From positions 1-64,000 of the forward strand of contig DBFWPL010000022.1 of assembly GCA_048463395.1 (NCBI GenBank): a stretch of DNA of 64,000 nt, read 5' to 3'. The notes under the pieces were generated by a model that was not told the origin of the DNA, did not search any database, and saw nothing but the letters and a program-made list of their open reading frames with translations. Below, piece by piece: positions 1 to 8,108 of the stretch. Within the stretch, counting starts at the first letter, position 1. Every line of letters begins with the position of its first letter. The translations under genes were made by a program, and so were the position numbers. This DNA comes from JAGAJR01 sp048463395 (lineage in GTDB: Bacteria; Pseudomonadota; Alphaproteobacteria; RF32; CAG-239).

Positions 1-163
1 AAGGTATAGGCTTTAGCTTGGGTGTGTGTAGTTGTGTGTGTAATGCTAAACTGTGGGGAAATGTACCTGACGAATCGTAAGTTAAGTTAACCTCGGTTGC
101 CTGTACATTGCCTGAAATCAGCAGACAGGTTGAAATACATAACAAATACTTAGTATTAATCAT
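1..163 (-). CDS. secreted protein, N-terminal part only
   Basis: The reverse strand opens with ATG at 163 and stays open to the window edge (54 codons seen). The first 22 residues form a clear signal peptide: Lys at position 5, a hydrophobic core (LLCISTCLLIS) and a VQA cleavage site before TEVNLTYD. A GAGGTG ribosome site lies 7-8 bases upstream. The mature protein cannot be identified from about 30 residues. Its downstream part is outside the window, so the call is only 'exported protein, partial'. Confidence 0.6.
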   Translation of the reverse strand, partial: MINTKYLLCISTCLLISGNVQATEVNLTYDSSGTFPHSLALHTQLHTPKLKPIP

Positions 164-202
164 AGTACACCTCACACAGTTATAAGAACTAAAGCCTATA
201 CC
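3..202. repeat. 14-bp inverted repeat around the start of the partial secreted gene
   Basis: GGTATAGGCTTTAG at 3-16 recurs as its exact reverse complement at 189-202. One arm is inside the coding sequence near codon 50 and the other is upstream of the ribosome site, so the arms enclose the start of the gene. It could be an invertible segment, a folded leader, or an artefact at a contig end. No recombinase is adjacent in the window. Confidence 0.5.
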
Positions 203-351
203 ATCTATACTAAGTCATTTTTTTTTTTTGCAACAAAAAAGTGTGTACACCTACGCTTTTAAATGCAATTTCACATTTCTGTTACATTTCAAACAGCGTT
301 TCTGATTTTCGCCGGTGGTCGCTGACCACCCGCCGGGTGCCGGTTCGGTAC

Positions 352-384
352 AAAAAACTCCCTCTCAATCGAGAGGGAGTTTTT
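352..384 (-). terminator. intrinsic terminator of the M23 peptidase gene
   Basis: A 9-bp GC-rich stem (ACTCCCTCTC / GAGAGGGAGT) with an AATC loop is followed by a T-run on the reverse strand, 19 bases after the stop of the peptidase gene. A second GC-rich hairpin, GGTGGTC-GCT-GACCACC, lies at 314-330. Confidence 0.8.
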
Positions 385-402
385 CAATTATCTTAGTTGA
401 GG

Positions 403-1824
403 TTACTTTGAAGCTAACTTTTCATCTTTAGCTTGAGCAAACATATTTTTGTGAGATTCTTTTATGGATGCCACCTGCTTTTTAAAATTAGCCAAGTTAG
501 TTCCTTGCAGATTTTCTCCGGCAGAAGCTTTAATTGTCAGCGGGTTAACGCGAGTACCGTTTTTAACCACTTCATAATGCAGGTGAGGTCCTGTAGAACG
601 GCCTGTACTGCCAACATAACCGATAACCTGTCCTTGTTTTACTCTAACTCCCGGATGAATTCCCTTGGCAAAGCTTTTCATATGCCCGTAAGCCGTTGAG
701 TATTCAGAGTTATGACGAATTTTGATGTAGTTTCCATAACCTCCGTTATATTTGGCAACTTGAACAACACCATCTCCGCCGGCATATATGGCCGTCCCTT
801 GCGGAGCCGCATAATCAACGCCCCAATGTACACGCAAGTCTTTGAAAATCGGATGTCTTCTGCGTCCGAATGGAGACGAAATTCGAGCATTTTGGAAAGC
901 TAATGGTTTGCGATGCAATGTTTTCTTCATTGCTAAACCTTTTTCGTTATAATAGTCGACATTGCCGTTTTTGTCTTTAAACCGATAGAGAGAAACTTTA
1001 TCCTTACGCAAGGTCAGAGAGGCATAAAGAATGTTCCCCGTTTTAACAAGTTGTCCATCCGGAGACAGATGATTCTCATAAATAATTTCGAATTTATCGC
1101 CTTTGCGGACATCTCTTTTAAAATCAATGCTGTAAGCAAAAATATTAATAAAGTTAGCGATGATTTTGTTCGGGACGCCTTGTTTGTTCATTGATTTTGA
1201 CAATGTTCCCTCAATGCTGCCGCTGGCACTGTTTACTTCTTGCAGCAATTCGTCTTTTTCTGCTTTGGCGATATATTTATTGTTTTCGTCTTTGCTTAAA
1301 ATAAAACGTTCTCCGGCTTTGTTCGGAATAACGATATTTTCCAGAGAAAGAATTTTATCTTCCTGAATGTCCATAATGGTGGTTATCTGCAGTTTCTGTC
1401 CGATACGAAGATTTCGCGGATCATAAACTTTTTTCAGCTCTAAATAGATATTGTTTGCCGTGTTATAGTCTAAACCAAGTTTGGTGAGAATCTTCATAAA
1501 AGTGTCTCCTTTGGAGACCACAATTTCGTTTTCGACGGTTTTTTCTTTTTCTTTGTAGTTAACCAGTTCAAATAAAGATTTTATGTTTTCAACGGAGCTT
1601 TGCGGATAAACGGATGATGAATCGGCCATTCCCGCGGAAATGGCGTTTTCAAGCATAAGATAGTCAAAACGCTCGTTAGGAGAGATGGAGGCGTTAACGT
1701 CATTGTTGTTTGTTAATGACAAAATAAAAGCAAACGCAACGGCAATGGCATAACCAACGGCAATGACGCGATGTTTGTTTTTACGATTAATGATTAACTT
1801 ATCTTTTATGTTATTCAACTTCAT
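403..1824 (-). CDS. M23 family metallopeptidase (MepM/YebA-like)
   Basis: Predicted murein DD-endopeptidase anchored in the inner membrane and acting on periplasmic peptidoglycan. The 473-residue protein has one N-terminal membrane segment (about 20-40). A LysM/OapA-like region follows at about 100-150 (VVSKGDTFMKILTKLGL to IGQKLQI). The C-terminal LytM/M23 domain lies at about 315-430. Zinc and catalytic residues are visible in HWGVD and HLHYE, with GSTGRSTGPHLH as the usual M23 signature. Length and order match MepM-type enzymes. It is monocistronic, divergent from tRNA-Asp, and followed by a strong terminator. The exact cross-link specificity is not shown by sequence. Confidence 0.9.
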   Translation of the reverse strand: MKLNNIKDKLIINRKNKHRVIAVGYAIAVAFAFILSLTNNNDVNASISPNERFDYLMLENAISAGMADSSSVYPQSSVENIKSLFELVNYKEKEKTVENEIVVSKGDTFMKILTKLGLDYNTANNIYLELKKVYDPRNLRIGQKLQITTIMDIQEDKILSLENIVIPNKAGERFILSKDENNKYIAKAEKDELLQEVNSASGSIEGTLSKSMNKQGVPNKIIANFINIFAYSIDFKRDVRKGDKFEIIYENHLSPDGQLVKTGNILYASLTLRKDKVSLYRFKDKNGNVDYYNEKGLAMKKTLHRKPLAFQNARISSPFGRRRHPIFKDLRVHWGVDYAAPQGTAIYAGGDGVVQVAKYNGGYGNYIKIRHNSEYSTAYGHMKSFAKGIHPGVRVKQGQVIGYVGSTGRSTGPHLHYEVVKNGTRVNPLTIKASAGENLQGTNLANFKKQVASIKESHKNMFAQAKDEKLASK

Positions 1825-2017
1825 TTAAAATCCAAACTTTTAATGTATTAAAATACTGTAAAAATAAAACATTAGGCACAAAATGCCACCGGCAAAAAAT
1901 CAGAAACGAATATATGCCATAATCCTTAAAATACCAACAAAAATATGTTATTGGTGTGCATAAGTATAATTATAAATAATCAATGTTAATTTTTTTATAA
2001 TTTTTTAAAAAAAGTTC

Positions 2018-2046
2018 TTGCAATTATATTTTTTGTTGGTTATAAG
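2018..2046 (+). promoter_or_regulatory. sigma-70-type promoter of tRNA-Asp
   Basis: TTGCAA (2018-2023), a 17-base spacer and TATAAG (2041-2046) lie 16 bases before the tRNA. The same TTGCAA-N17-TATAA pattern recurs at 2537-2565, so it probably is this organism's housekeeping promoter form. Confidence 0.7.
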
Positions 2047-2062
2047 GTTAAGCGAAATTGAT

Positions 2063-2139
2063 GGGGGCGTAGTTCAGTTGGTTAGAATACATGCCTGTCA
2101 CGCATGGGGTCGCGAGTTCGAGCCTCGTCGCTCCCGCCA
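2063..2139 (+). tRNA. tRNA-Asp (GTC)
   Basis: A 77-base cloverleaf with encoded CCA. The acceptor stem GGGGGCG pairs with CGCTCCC with one G-T wobble. The anticodon loop CTGTCAC gives GTC, and the T-loop is GTTCGAG. A rho-independent terminator follows directly. Confidence 0.97.
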
Positions 2140-2141
2140 TT

Positions 2142-2170
2142 AAAAAACCCGGCTTTATGCCGGGTTTTTT
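2142..2170. terminator. bidirectional terminator between tRNA-Asp and the SemiSWEET gene
   Basis: AAAAAACCCGGC / GCCGGGTTTTTT with a TTTAT loop. It is symmetric, so it can end the tRNA transcript (+) and the convergent SemiSWEET gene (-). Confidence 0.85.
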
Positions 2171-2178
2171 AACAAGAA

Positions 2179-2442
2179 CTAATCTTTTTTATATTTAAAT
2201 GTCATATATAAAATCGGAGCGGAAAAGCACAGGCTGACGATGTTAAAAAACGTTACCGGAATGGAGTGGATATAAAATCCATAGACAACCCAGCCCAGAA
2301 TTCCTAAATTATAAATACTGTATGTTACCCGTGAAAGACCTTGCACATCTTTAGTCTTAAATGTTTTTACGGCTTGCGGGATAAAGGCGATTGAAATGCA
2401 AAAACCTGCCAAATAGCCGATAATCTCAAAAAAAGTATCCAT
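2179..2442 (-). CDS. SemiSWEET sugar transporter
   Basis: An 87-residue membrane protein with three predicted helices and a PQ-loop motif (FIPQAVKTFKTKDVQGLS, about 21-38). It has the size and pattern of bacterial SemiSWEETs, which dimerise to pass mono- or disaccharides across the inner membrane down their gradient. The substrate cannot be read from sequence. It is a single gene that converges on tRNA-Asp and shares its terminator. Confidence 0.85.
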   Translation of the reverse strand: MDTFFEIIGYLAGFCISIAFIPQAVKTFKTKDVQGLSRVTYSIYNLGILGWVVYGFYIHSIPVTFFNIVSLCFSAPILYMTFKYKKD

Positions 2443-2536
2443 TTTTTCCTCTTTGACAATTATTCCTCAGCTTAGAAAAACACAAAAAGGTTAATAAAAT
2501 GATTATTTTGTATACATCGCCATTGATGAAAAAGTC

Positions 2537-2565
2537 TTGCAATATTTTTTCGACGTTATTATAAA
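2537..2565 (+). promoter_or_regulatory. sigma-70-type promoter of the 2600-2995 gene
   Basis: TTGCAA (2537-2542), a 17-base spacer and TATAAA (2560-2565) lie 34 bases before the start codon. Confidence 0.65.
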
Positions 2566-2599
2566 ACAATAAAAAACTAGAGCAAGAAAGGAGAAAAAG

Positions 2600-2995
2600 A
2601 TGGATGAAGAGAAGAAAAGACATTGGAGCCTGCGTTTCCTGCTGACTTGTCTGAAATCTCCGGTTACGTTTGTATTGAGTGTTCTTTGTTGTTATTTTCT
2701 GTTTCAGGCCTATGTTTTGGATAATTCGGCCTTTATCAATAAGGCAATGGCTTTGGGTTGTGTTTTGCTTTGGGTTCTCTGGATTTTGGCTAAAAATATG
2801 CTGAAACTGGTTTTGGTTTTGGTTGTTGTCGGATTGGGCGTTTACGGTTATTACGGCATCAGCCGTCAAGAAATTGTCAAATGCGAGGAGAGCGGCGGTG
2901 TCTGGAATAAGGAAACTAAAACTTGCGAAGCTAAACTGGGTTTTATGGATAAGTTAGAAAAATTTTGGAAACAATACATCGGCGGAAAAGAATAA
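2600..2995 (+). CDS. small membrane protein of unknown function
   Basis: 131 residues after a strong ribosome site (AAAGGAG). Three hydrophobic segments lie at about 20-42, 50-65 and 69-88. A soluble tail holds two cysteines in the pattern C-x12-14-C (CEESGGVWNKETKTCE), which could form a disulfide if the tail is periplasmic. I do not recognise a named family. It is followed by an unrelated cytosolic protein gene in the same direction, possibly co-transcribed. Confidence 0.7.
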   Translation: MDEEKKRHWSLRFLLTCLKSPVTFVLSVLCCYFLFQAYVLDNSAFINKAMALGCVLLWVLWILAKNMLKLVLVLVVVGLGVYGYYGISRQEIVKCEESGGVWNKETKTCEAKLGFMDKLEKFWKQYIGGKE

Positions 2996-3070
2996 ATAAT
3001 CACAAAATTATGGATTTTTTCATAAAGTTTGATTATCTTTATGGTATTAAAGAACATAAAGGAAGAAGCC

Positions 3071-3472
3071 ATGGCTCAATTTTCCAAGCAATTTGCCATC
3101 ATTAACAAGTTGAAGTCTCTGGTCAAAAAGACCGGAAAAATGTTTAATTCCAAGCCGGATGCCGGAATTACGGAAGAAATTGCCCGCAAAATTCAAAAGT
3201 CTGCGTATGACTTAAGCCATAGAAAAGAAAAGGACAGCTATACGCCGCCTTATTTAATGATTGCCGATCAATTGCAAGTGTCGGATGATCAGATTTTCCG
3301 AGCTGCGGTTTATAATCTGTCCATGATAGCTTTGAATGAAGATAAAAATGCCGACGCGATTATCGAAATTCTTGAGAAATGTATTGCAAGCGGAGCCAAA
3401 AGCAAAGATCAAAACGACTATATGAAATCTAAAATTGAAACGATAAAACGAGGGCGTCATAAAAAAGGATAA
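3071..3472 (+). CDS. conserved hypothetical cytosolic protein
   Basis: 133 residues starting at the ATG at 3071, which has a GGAAGAA ribosome site. An in-frame ATG at 3029 lacks one. The protein is Lys-rich and mostly helical, with no signal peptide or membrane segment. The middle (RKEKDSYTPPYLMIADQLQVSDDQIFRAAVYNLSMIA) resembles a short helical-repeat protein, but no family is recognised. A hairpin terminator follows within 10 bases. Confidence 0.65.
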   Translation: MAQFSKQFAIINKLKSLVKKTGKMFNSKPDAGITEEIARKIQKSAYDLSHRKEKDSYTPPYLMIADQLQVSDDQIFRAAVYNLSMIALNEDKNADAIIEILEKCIASGAKSKDQNDYMKSKIETIKRGRHKKG

Positions 3473-3477
3473 ATAAT

Positions 3478-3507
3478 AAAAAAGCTGCTTAAATTAAGCA
3501 GCTTTTT
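3478..3507. terminator. bidirectional terminator between 3472 and the PpiC-like gene
   Basis: AAAAAAGCTGCTTAA / TTAAGCAGCTTTTT is a symmetric hairpin with A/T tails between convergent genes. Confidence 0.85.
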
Positions 3508-3524
3508 GTTAAGGTTTGTTTTCC

Positions 3525-4358
3525 TTATTTTGCGGCCTGTGGGGCGGTAGCCGGAAGAGCTTTGCCTTTCAGGTCGTATTTTTCGATTTTGGCGTTTTTG
3601 TGAAGATTTTCAAACTCTTCGGCAATAGCCTGCTGAACAATCATGCCTTCCAGTTGCGGTTTGGCTTGTTCTAAAGACACCGGCTTGGAAGTTCTGATGT
3701 CTTCAACTTCAATGACGTGATAACCAAACTGGGTTTTGACCGGTGTCTGGGAATATTGACCTTTTTTTAGGGCAAAAGCAGCATCCCCAAATTCCGGAAC
3801 CATCATGTTTTTGGTAAAGTAACCGAGTTCGGCAGGTTCTTTAGAGTATTCCTGAGCCAGCTTGTCAAATTTTTCGCCTTTTTTCAGTTTGGCAATAACT
3901 TCTTTGGCTTTTGCTTCATCCTGAACCAGAATGTGCTTGGCTTTGACTTCTTTTTCACCCTTGAAAGTTTTGGTATATTCGTCATACAGCTTTTTGACTT
4001 CGGCATCGTTTACTTTCTTTTCTACTTTTGTTTCGAGGTAAACTTTGCGGGCGATTTCCTCTTTAGCGGCATCAAGCTGCTTTTTGTATTCCGGAGTAGA
4101 TTCAATATCAGCTTTTTCGGCGGCCTGATACAAAAGTTTGCCGTTTACATAAATGTCCAACGCTTTGGAATAATAATCGTCGAACGAAACTTTTCCTTTA
4201 ATTTGTTTGTTGTTGTCATAGCTGTCTCTGATTTCGGCGACTTTGACTTCTTCTCCGTTGACAACGGCGGCAACACCGTTTTTGCCTTCCGCATGAACGG
4301 TATAAACGGCACCCAAAGCCAGAGAGAAAGCGGCCAAAGCAACATATTTATTCTGCAT
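3525..4358 (-). CDS. periplasmic peptidyl-prolyl isomerase (PpiC/SurA type)
   Basis: 277 residues with a signal peptide (cleavage likely after VHA, about 23). A SurA-like helical N-terminal region holds the VNGEEV motif. A parvulin rotamase domain follows at about 140-235 (VKAKHILVQDEAKAKEVIAKL to FGYHVIEVEDI). Predicted to help fold outer-membrane or periplasmic proteins. Shorter than SurA, with only one parvulin domain, so closer to PpiC/PrsA-like foldases. It is divergent from secA, which fits a shared secretion context. Confidence 0.88.
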   Translation of the reverse strand: MQNKYVALAAFSLALGAVYTVHAEGKNGVAAVVNGEEVKVAEIRDSYDNNKQIKGKVSFDDYYSKALDIYVNGKLLYQAAEKADIESTPEYKKQLDAAKEEIARKVYLETKVEKKVNDAEVKKLYDEYTKTFKGEKEVKAKHILVQDEAKAKEVIAKLKKGEKFDKLAQEYSKEPAELGYFTKNMMVPEFGDAAFALKKGQYSQTPVKTQFGYHVIEVEDIRTSKPVSLEQAKPQLEGMIVQQAIAEEFENLHKNAKIEKYDLKGKALPATAPQAAK

Positions 4359-4530
4359 TATCTTATCCTCCGGTAAAAATTATAACTTTCATTATTATAT
4401 AATATATCCGCAAATTATTCCAAGATATTTTTTTGATAAGTTTATAACTTAAGTTCAAACTATTGACTTTATGGTGTATAAACACTAAATGTAAAAGGAA
4501 TTTGTATATAATATAAAAGGTATAAAATAA

Positions 4531-7254
4531 ATGTTATTAGGTAATTTAGCCCGTGCAGTGTTTGGCAGTGCCAACGACCGTTTTGTGAAAAAACAACAAA
4601 AAACCGTTCAGCGTATCAATGCTTTGGAACCGGAGTTTATTAAATTAAGCGACGAAGAGTTGAGGAACAAAACACAGGAGTTCAAAAAACGCCTGACCTC
4701 CGGAGAAACTCTGGACGACTTGCTGCCGGAAGCTTTTGCCACCGTCCGTGAAGCTGCAAAAAGAACCCTCGGCCAACGTCATTATGATGTTCAGCTGATC
4801 GGCGGTATTGTCCTGCATAATGGTATGATTGCCGAGATGAAGACCGGTGAAGGTAAAACTTTGGTCGCAACGCTTGCTGCTTATCTTAACGCTTTGGAAG
4901 GCAAGGGCGTTCACATCGTAACCGTGAACGATTATCTGGCCAAACGCGACGCCGAATGGATGGGGCAGGTTTATCGCTTTTTGGGGCTGACGGTGGATTA
5001 TATCGTCCACGGCAAAGATGACGATGAAAGACGCAAAGCCTATAATTCTGATATTATATACGGAACCAATAACGAGCTGGGTTTCGACTATCTTCGCGAT
5101 AACATGAAGTTTTCCCTTTCCGACATGGTGCAAAGACCTTTTAATTATGCAATTGTCGATGAAGTTGACTCTATTTTGATTGATGAAGCCAGAACACCGT
5201 TAATTATCTCCGGTGCGGCGGAGGATTCTTCTGAAAAATACATCAGCGTCAACCGTATTATTCCAAAGCTTGTCGATGCTGATTATGAAATGGATGAAAA
5301 AGCCAAAACGGTTGTTTTGACAGAAAGCGGTATGGAGCATGTCGAACAGCTTTTGAAAGAAGTCGGCTTGATTAAAGACGGCGGTTTGTATGATGTTGCC
5401 AATGTCAGCTTGGTGCACCACGTTAATCAGGCTCTTCGGGCTCACAAAATGCACATTCGCGATGTCGATTATATTGTAAAAGACGGTAAGGTCGTGATTA
5501 TTGACGAGTTCACCGGACGTATGATGGAAGGACGCCGTTACAGCGACGGCCTGCATCAGGCGATTGAGGCTAAAGAAGGCGTAAACATCCAGTCTGAGAA
5601 CCAGACTTTGGCGTCAATCACTTTCCAAAACTACTTCCGCCTGTATCCGAAACTTTCCGGTATGACCGGTACGGCAATGACGGAAGAAGCCGAGTTTAAC
5701 GACATTTACGGTCTGGCTTGCGTGGAAATCCCGACCAACCGTCCGGTACAAAGGGTTGACCATCACGATGAAATTTACCGTACAGCCAAAGAAAAATATA
5801 AAGCGATTATTGATACGATTTTGGAATGTCATGAAAAAGGCCAGCCGATTTTGGTGGGAACAACGTCTATTGAAAAATCCGAACTGATTGCCGAAATGCT
5901 GAGAGCCAGAAGCAAAGTCCGCTTTGAGGTTTTGAACGCCCGCCATCATGAACGTGAAGCGGCGATTGTGGCTCAGGCCGGTGTTCCGGGAGCGATTACC
6001 ATTGCCACCAACATGGCCGGACGCGGTACCGACATTCAGCTCGGCGGTAATATGGAAATGCGTTTGAAAGAAGAACTGACCGGTAATGAAACACCGGAAC
6101 AAGTCGAGGCTTTAAAAGACAAGATTAAAAACGAAATTCAGGAAGGAAAAGCTAAGGTTCTTGCCGCCGGCGGTCTGTATATTCTGGGTACCGAACGCCA
6201 CGAAAGCCGCCGTATTGATAACCAATTGCGTGGCCGCGGCGGCCGTCAGGGAGACCCGGGAACTTCTAAATTCTTCCTCTCTTTGGAAGATGACCTGATG
6301 CGTATTTTTGGTTCCGAGAGAATGAGTGCCATGCTCCAAAAACTGGGACTTCCGGAAGGAGAGGCTCTTGTCCATCCGTGGATAAGCAAAGCTTTGGAAA
6401 AAGCTCAGCAAAAGGTTGAAGAGCGTAACTTTGACATTCGTAAAAACCTCCTGAAATATGATAATGTGATGAATGACCAACGAAAGGTTATTTACGAACA
6501 ACGCAAAGAATTGATGGAAACGGAAGACGTGTCCGATACGTTGAAAGATATGCGTCAGGAATATGTTTCCGACATCGTATCCTCTTACCTGCCGCGTCAT
6601 TTGACTCCGTCAGAATGGCCTTTGGAGGAATTAAAACAGGAAATTACCCGTATCACGGGATTTGCTCTTCCTCTTAAAGAATGGGCTGAAGAGAAAGAAA
6701 TTGACGCAGATGAAATGGAAAACCGGATTATCAATGCCATGGAAGAAAATCTGGCTGAAAAAAATAAGGATGTTCCTGCCGAATTAATGCGTCTGGTGGA
6801 AAAGAACATTCTTTTGCAGGTTTTGGATCAGTTATGGAAAGATCATATCGCGACGTTGGATTTGATGCGTCATACCATTGTTTTGCGAGCTTACGGGCAG
6901 AAAGACCCTCTGAATGAATATAAGAAAGAGGCGTTTAACATGTTCTCTCTCATGCTTGACCAGCTGCGTGAAAAAACAACGTTTTTGCTGTGCCGTGTAA
7001 GTATTCAGAATGATTCTGCCGATACCTTGGAACAGCAAAACACCCGCCCTCGGAATGTTCAGGCAATCCACGAACAACCGCAGGCTCTGGTCGGCAGTAA
7101 TTCTTCCGGCGAGGAGAAGGCCGTTCCGTTCCAATATGCCAAACAGGAAATTGATCCGAAAGACCCCAAGACATGGGGAAAGGTTGCCCGCAATGACTTA
7201 TGCCCTTGCGGAAGCGGCAAAAAATATAAACATTGCCACGGTCAGGTTGCTTAA
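4531..7254 (+). CDS. secA: preprotein translocase ATPase SecA
   Basis: The 907-residue motor pushes unfolded preproteins through SecYEG. Walker A (MKTGEGKT) is at about 103-110 and the DEVDSILIDEAR Walker B region at about 210. The second helicase domain contains TNMAGRGTDIQLGG and LRGRGGRQGDPG. The protein ends in an intact SEC-C zinc motif (CPCGSGKKYKHCH), which in the family binds SecB or lipids. Length is normal. The start at 4531 gives the standard MLLGNLARAVFGSAN N-terminus. It is monocistronic with its own terminator. Confidence 0.98.
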   Translation: MLLGNLARAVFGSANDRFVKKQQKTVQRINALEPEFIKLSDEELRNKTQEFKKRLTSGETLDDLLPEAFATVREAAKRTLGQRHYDVQLIGGIVLHNGMIAEMKTGEGKTLVATLAAYLNALEGKGVHIVTVNDYLAKRDAEWMGQVYRFLGLTVDYIVHGKDDDERRKAYNSDIIYGTNNELGFDYLRDNMKFSLSDMVQRPFNYAIVDEVDSILIDEARTPLIISGAAEDSSEKYISVNRIIPKLVDADYEMDEKAKTVVLTESGMEHVEQLLKEVGLIKDGGLYDVANVSLVHHVNQALRAHKMHIRDVDYIVKDGKVVIIDEFTGRMMEGRRYSDGLHQAIEAKEGVNIQSENQTLASITFQNYFRLYPKLSGMTGTAMTEEAEFNDIYGLACVEIPTNRPVQRVDHHDEIYRTAKEKYKAIIDTILECHEKGQPILVGTTSIEKSELIAEMLRARSKVRFEVLNARHHEREAAIVAQAGVPGAITIATNMAGRGTDIQLGGNMEMRLKEELTGNETPEQVEALKDKIKNEIQEGKAKVLAAGGLYILGTERHESRRIDNQLRGRGGRQGDPGTSKFFLSLEDDLMRIFGSERMSAMLQKLGLPEGEALVHPWISKALEKAQQKVEERNFDIRKNLLKYDNVMNDQRKVIYEQRKELMETEDVSDTLKDMRQEYVSDIVSSYLPRHLTPSEWPLEELKQEITRITGFALPLKEWAEEKEIDADEMENRIINAMEENLAEKNKDVPAELMRLVEKNILLQVLDQLWKDHIATLDLMRHTIVLRAYGQKDPLNEYKKEAFNMFSLMLDQLREKTTFLLCRVSIQNDSADTLEQQNTRPRNVQAIHEQPQALVGSNSSGEEKAVPFQYAKQEIDPKDPKTWGKVARNDLCPCGSGKKYKHCHGQVA

Positions 7255-7256
7255 AA

Positions 7257-7297
7257 AACAGTCCCTGTTATCTCATCGGTAGCAGGGATTTTTTTAT
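7257..7297 (+). terminator. terminator of secA
   Basis: TCCCTG / CAGGGA stem followed by seven T, directly after the secA stop codon. Confidence 0.75.
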
Positions 7298-7350
7298 ATT
7301 GCAAGATTCTAAACTTTATTGTAAGTTTAATTCAGGCTGATAATACAGCT

Positions 7351-7603
7351 TAGAACCCAAGGGTTCGGGGATGTAAAGAGTCCTTAATACACAACGGGCG
7401 GTGTTAGTACCGCCTAATAAATGATACTAACACCGTTTCTGGTGATTATATATATCACTGGTTACCCTTGTTTATGGGTGAACCGGTGCAAGTATGTTGC
7501 ATAACATTTTATGTTATAGTAACAGGCGGTTATTCGTTGTGTATGACTTTCTTTACATAGCCCCGGTTTGCCCACCTTTGAGTTCGAAAGGTGGGATTTT
7601 TTT
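7351..7603 (+). ncRNA. candidate structured RNA or leader ahead of an XRE gene
   Basis: No coding frame is credible here, but nested complementarity is extensive. 7367-7383 pairs with 7545-7564 (GGGGATGTAAAG with CTTTACATAGCCCC) and 7387-7396 pairs with 7535-7544 (ATACACAACG with CGTTGTGTAT), giving a long closing helix. Inside are hairpins at 7400-7434 (GGTGTTAGTA / TACTAACACC), 7442-7458, 7460-7484, 7487-7501 and 7502-7516. An intrinsic terminator (CCCACCTT / AAGGTGGG, then T7) ends at 7603, four bases before the XRE ribosome site. A GATAAT -10 at 7339-7344 fits a start near 7351. It does not match RNase P, SRP, tmRNA or 6S motifs that I know. Confidence 0.55.
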
Positions 7604-7617
7604 ACTCGGAGGACGCG

Positions 7618-8034
7618 ATGCTGATTGATGGAGATGATGACTTTGGGAAGAATTTTGATTATCGGCATATTTGGGAATTGGAACGGGACAGAGAACGAGA
7701 GGTTGAGGCGTTAGACAAGCAAAAACGGCAATTGGATCAGCAGCATTTTTATCAAAGTATCGGTCAGGTCTTGCGAAAACACCGCCTGAAAAAGAAAATG
7801 TCGCAAAAAAGCGTGGCTCTGTGTTTGAATCTTCACGAGAATGATATTTTCAAAATCGAAAAAGGTGAAAAACGCATAACATTGTATGTATTTATGCGGG
7901 CGTGTTCCTTGTTGGATATAGATTTTCGTTTTTCCGGAAGGTTTGCTTTGGAAGAGAGTGAATTTGACTTTATTCGGGCACTCCGGCAGCGGGATTATAA
8001 GTTCCTTCTTTCTAAAATCTGTGAAGAAATATAG
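7618..8034 (+). CDS. XRE-family transcriptional regulator
   Basis: 138 residues, starting at the ATG at 7618 with a CGGAGG ribosome site rather than at the in-frame ATG at 7591, which lies inside the terminator stem. A charged N-terminal segment (1-40) precedes a Cro/CI-type helix-turn-helix at about 50-105 (GQVLRKHRLKKKMSQKSVALCLNL). The short C-terminal tail is acidic. The target is unknown. The gene sits immediately after a structured RNA that ends in a terminator, so attenuation is possible. Confidence 0.8.
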   Translation: MLIDGDDDFGKNFDYRHIWELERDREREVEALDKQKRQLDQQHFYQSIGQVLRKHRLKKKMSQKSVALCLNLHENDIFKIEKGEKRITLYVFMRACSLLDIDFRFSGRFALEESEFDFIRALRQRDYKFLLSKICEEI

Positions 8035-8108
8035 CCTTCTTTAAATAGCGGCTCTTGATTATTTCATCATCATTCCCATATTCAGAGGATGCAGAGAAGG
8101 GGAATTTT

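Noticed and set aside
7351..7603. Cobalamin riboswitch, RNase P, tmRNA or 6S RNA
   Set aside because: None of the diagnostic motifs (B12 box GCCACTG, GAGGAAAGTCC, tag ORF, 6S rod with central bubble) is present; a multi-hairpin junction is seen instead.
7462..7668. 68-codon reverse ORF across the structured RNA
   Set aside because: It runs through hairpins and a terminator, has no ribosome site and no recognisable protein features.
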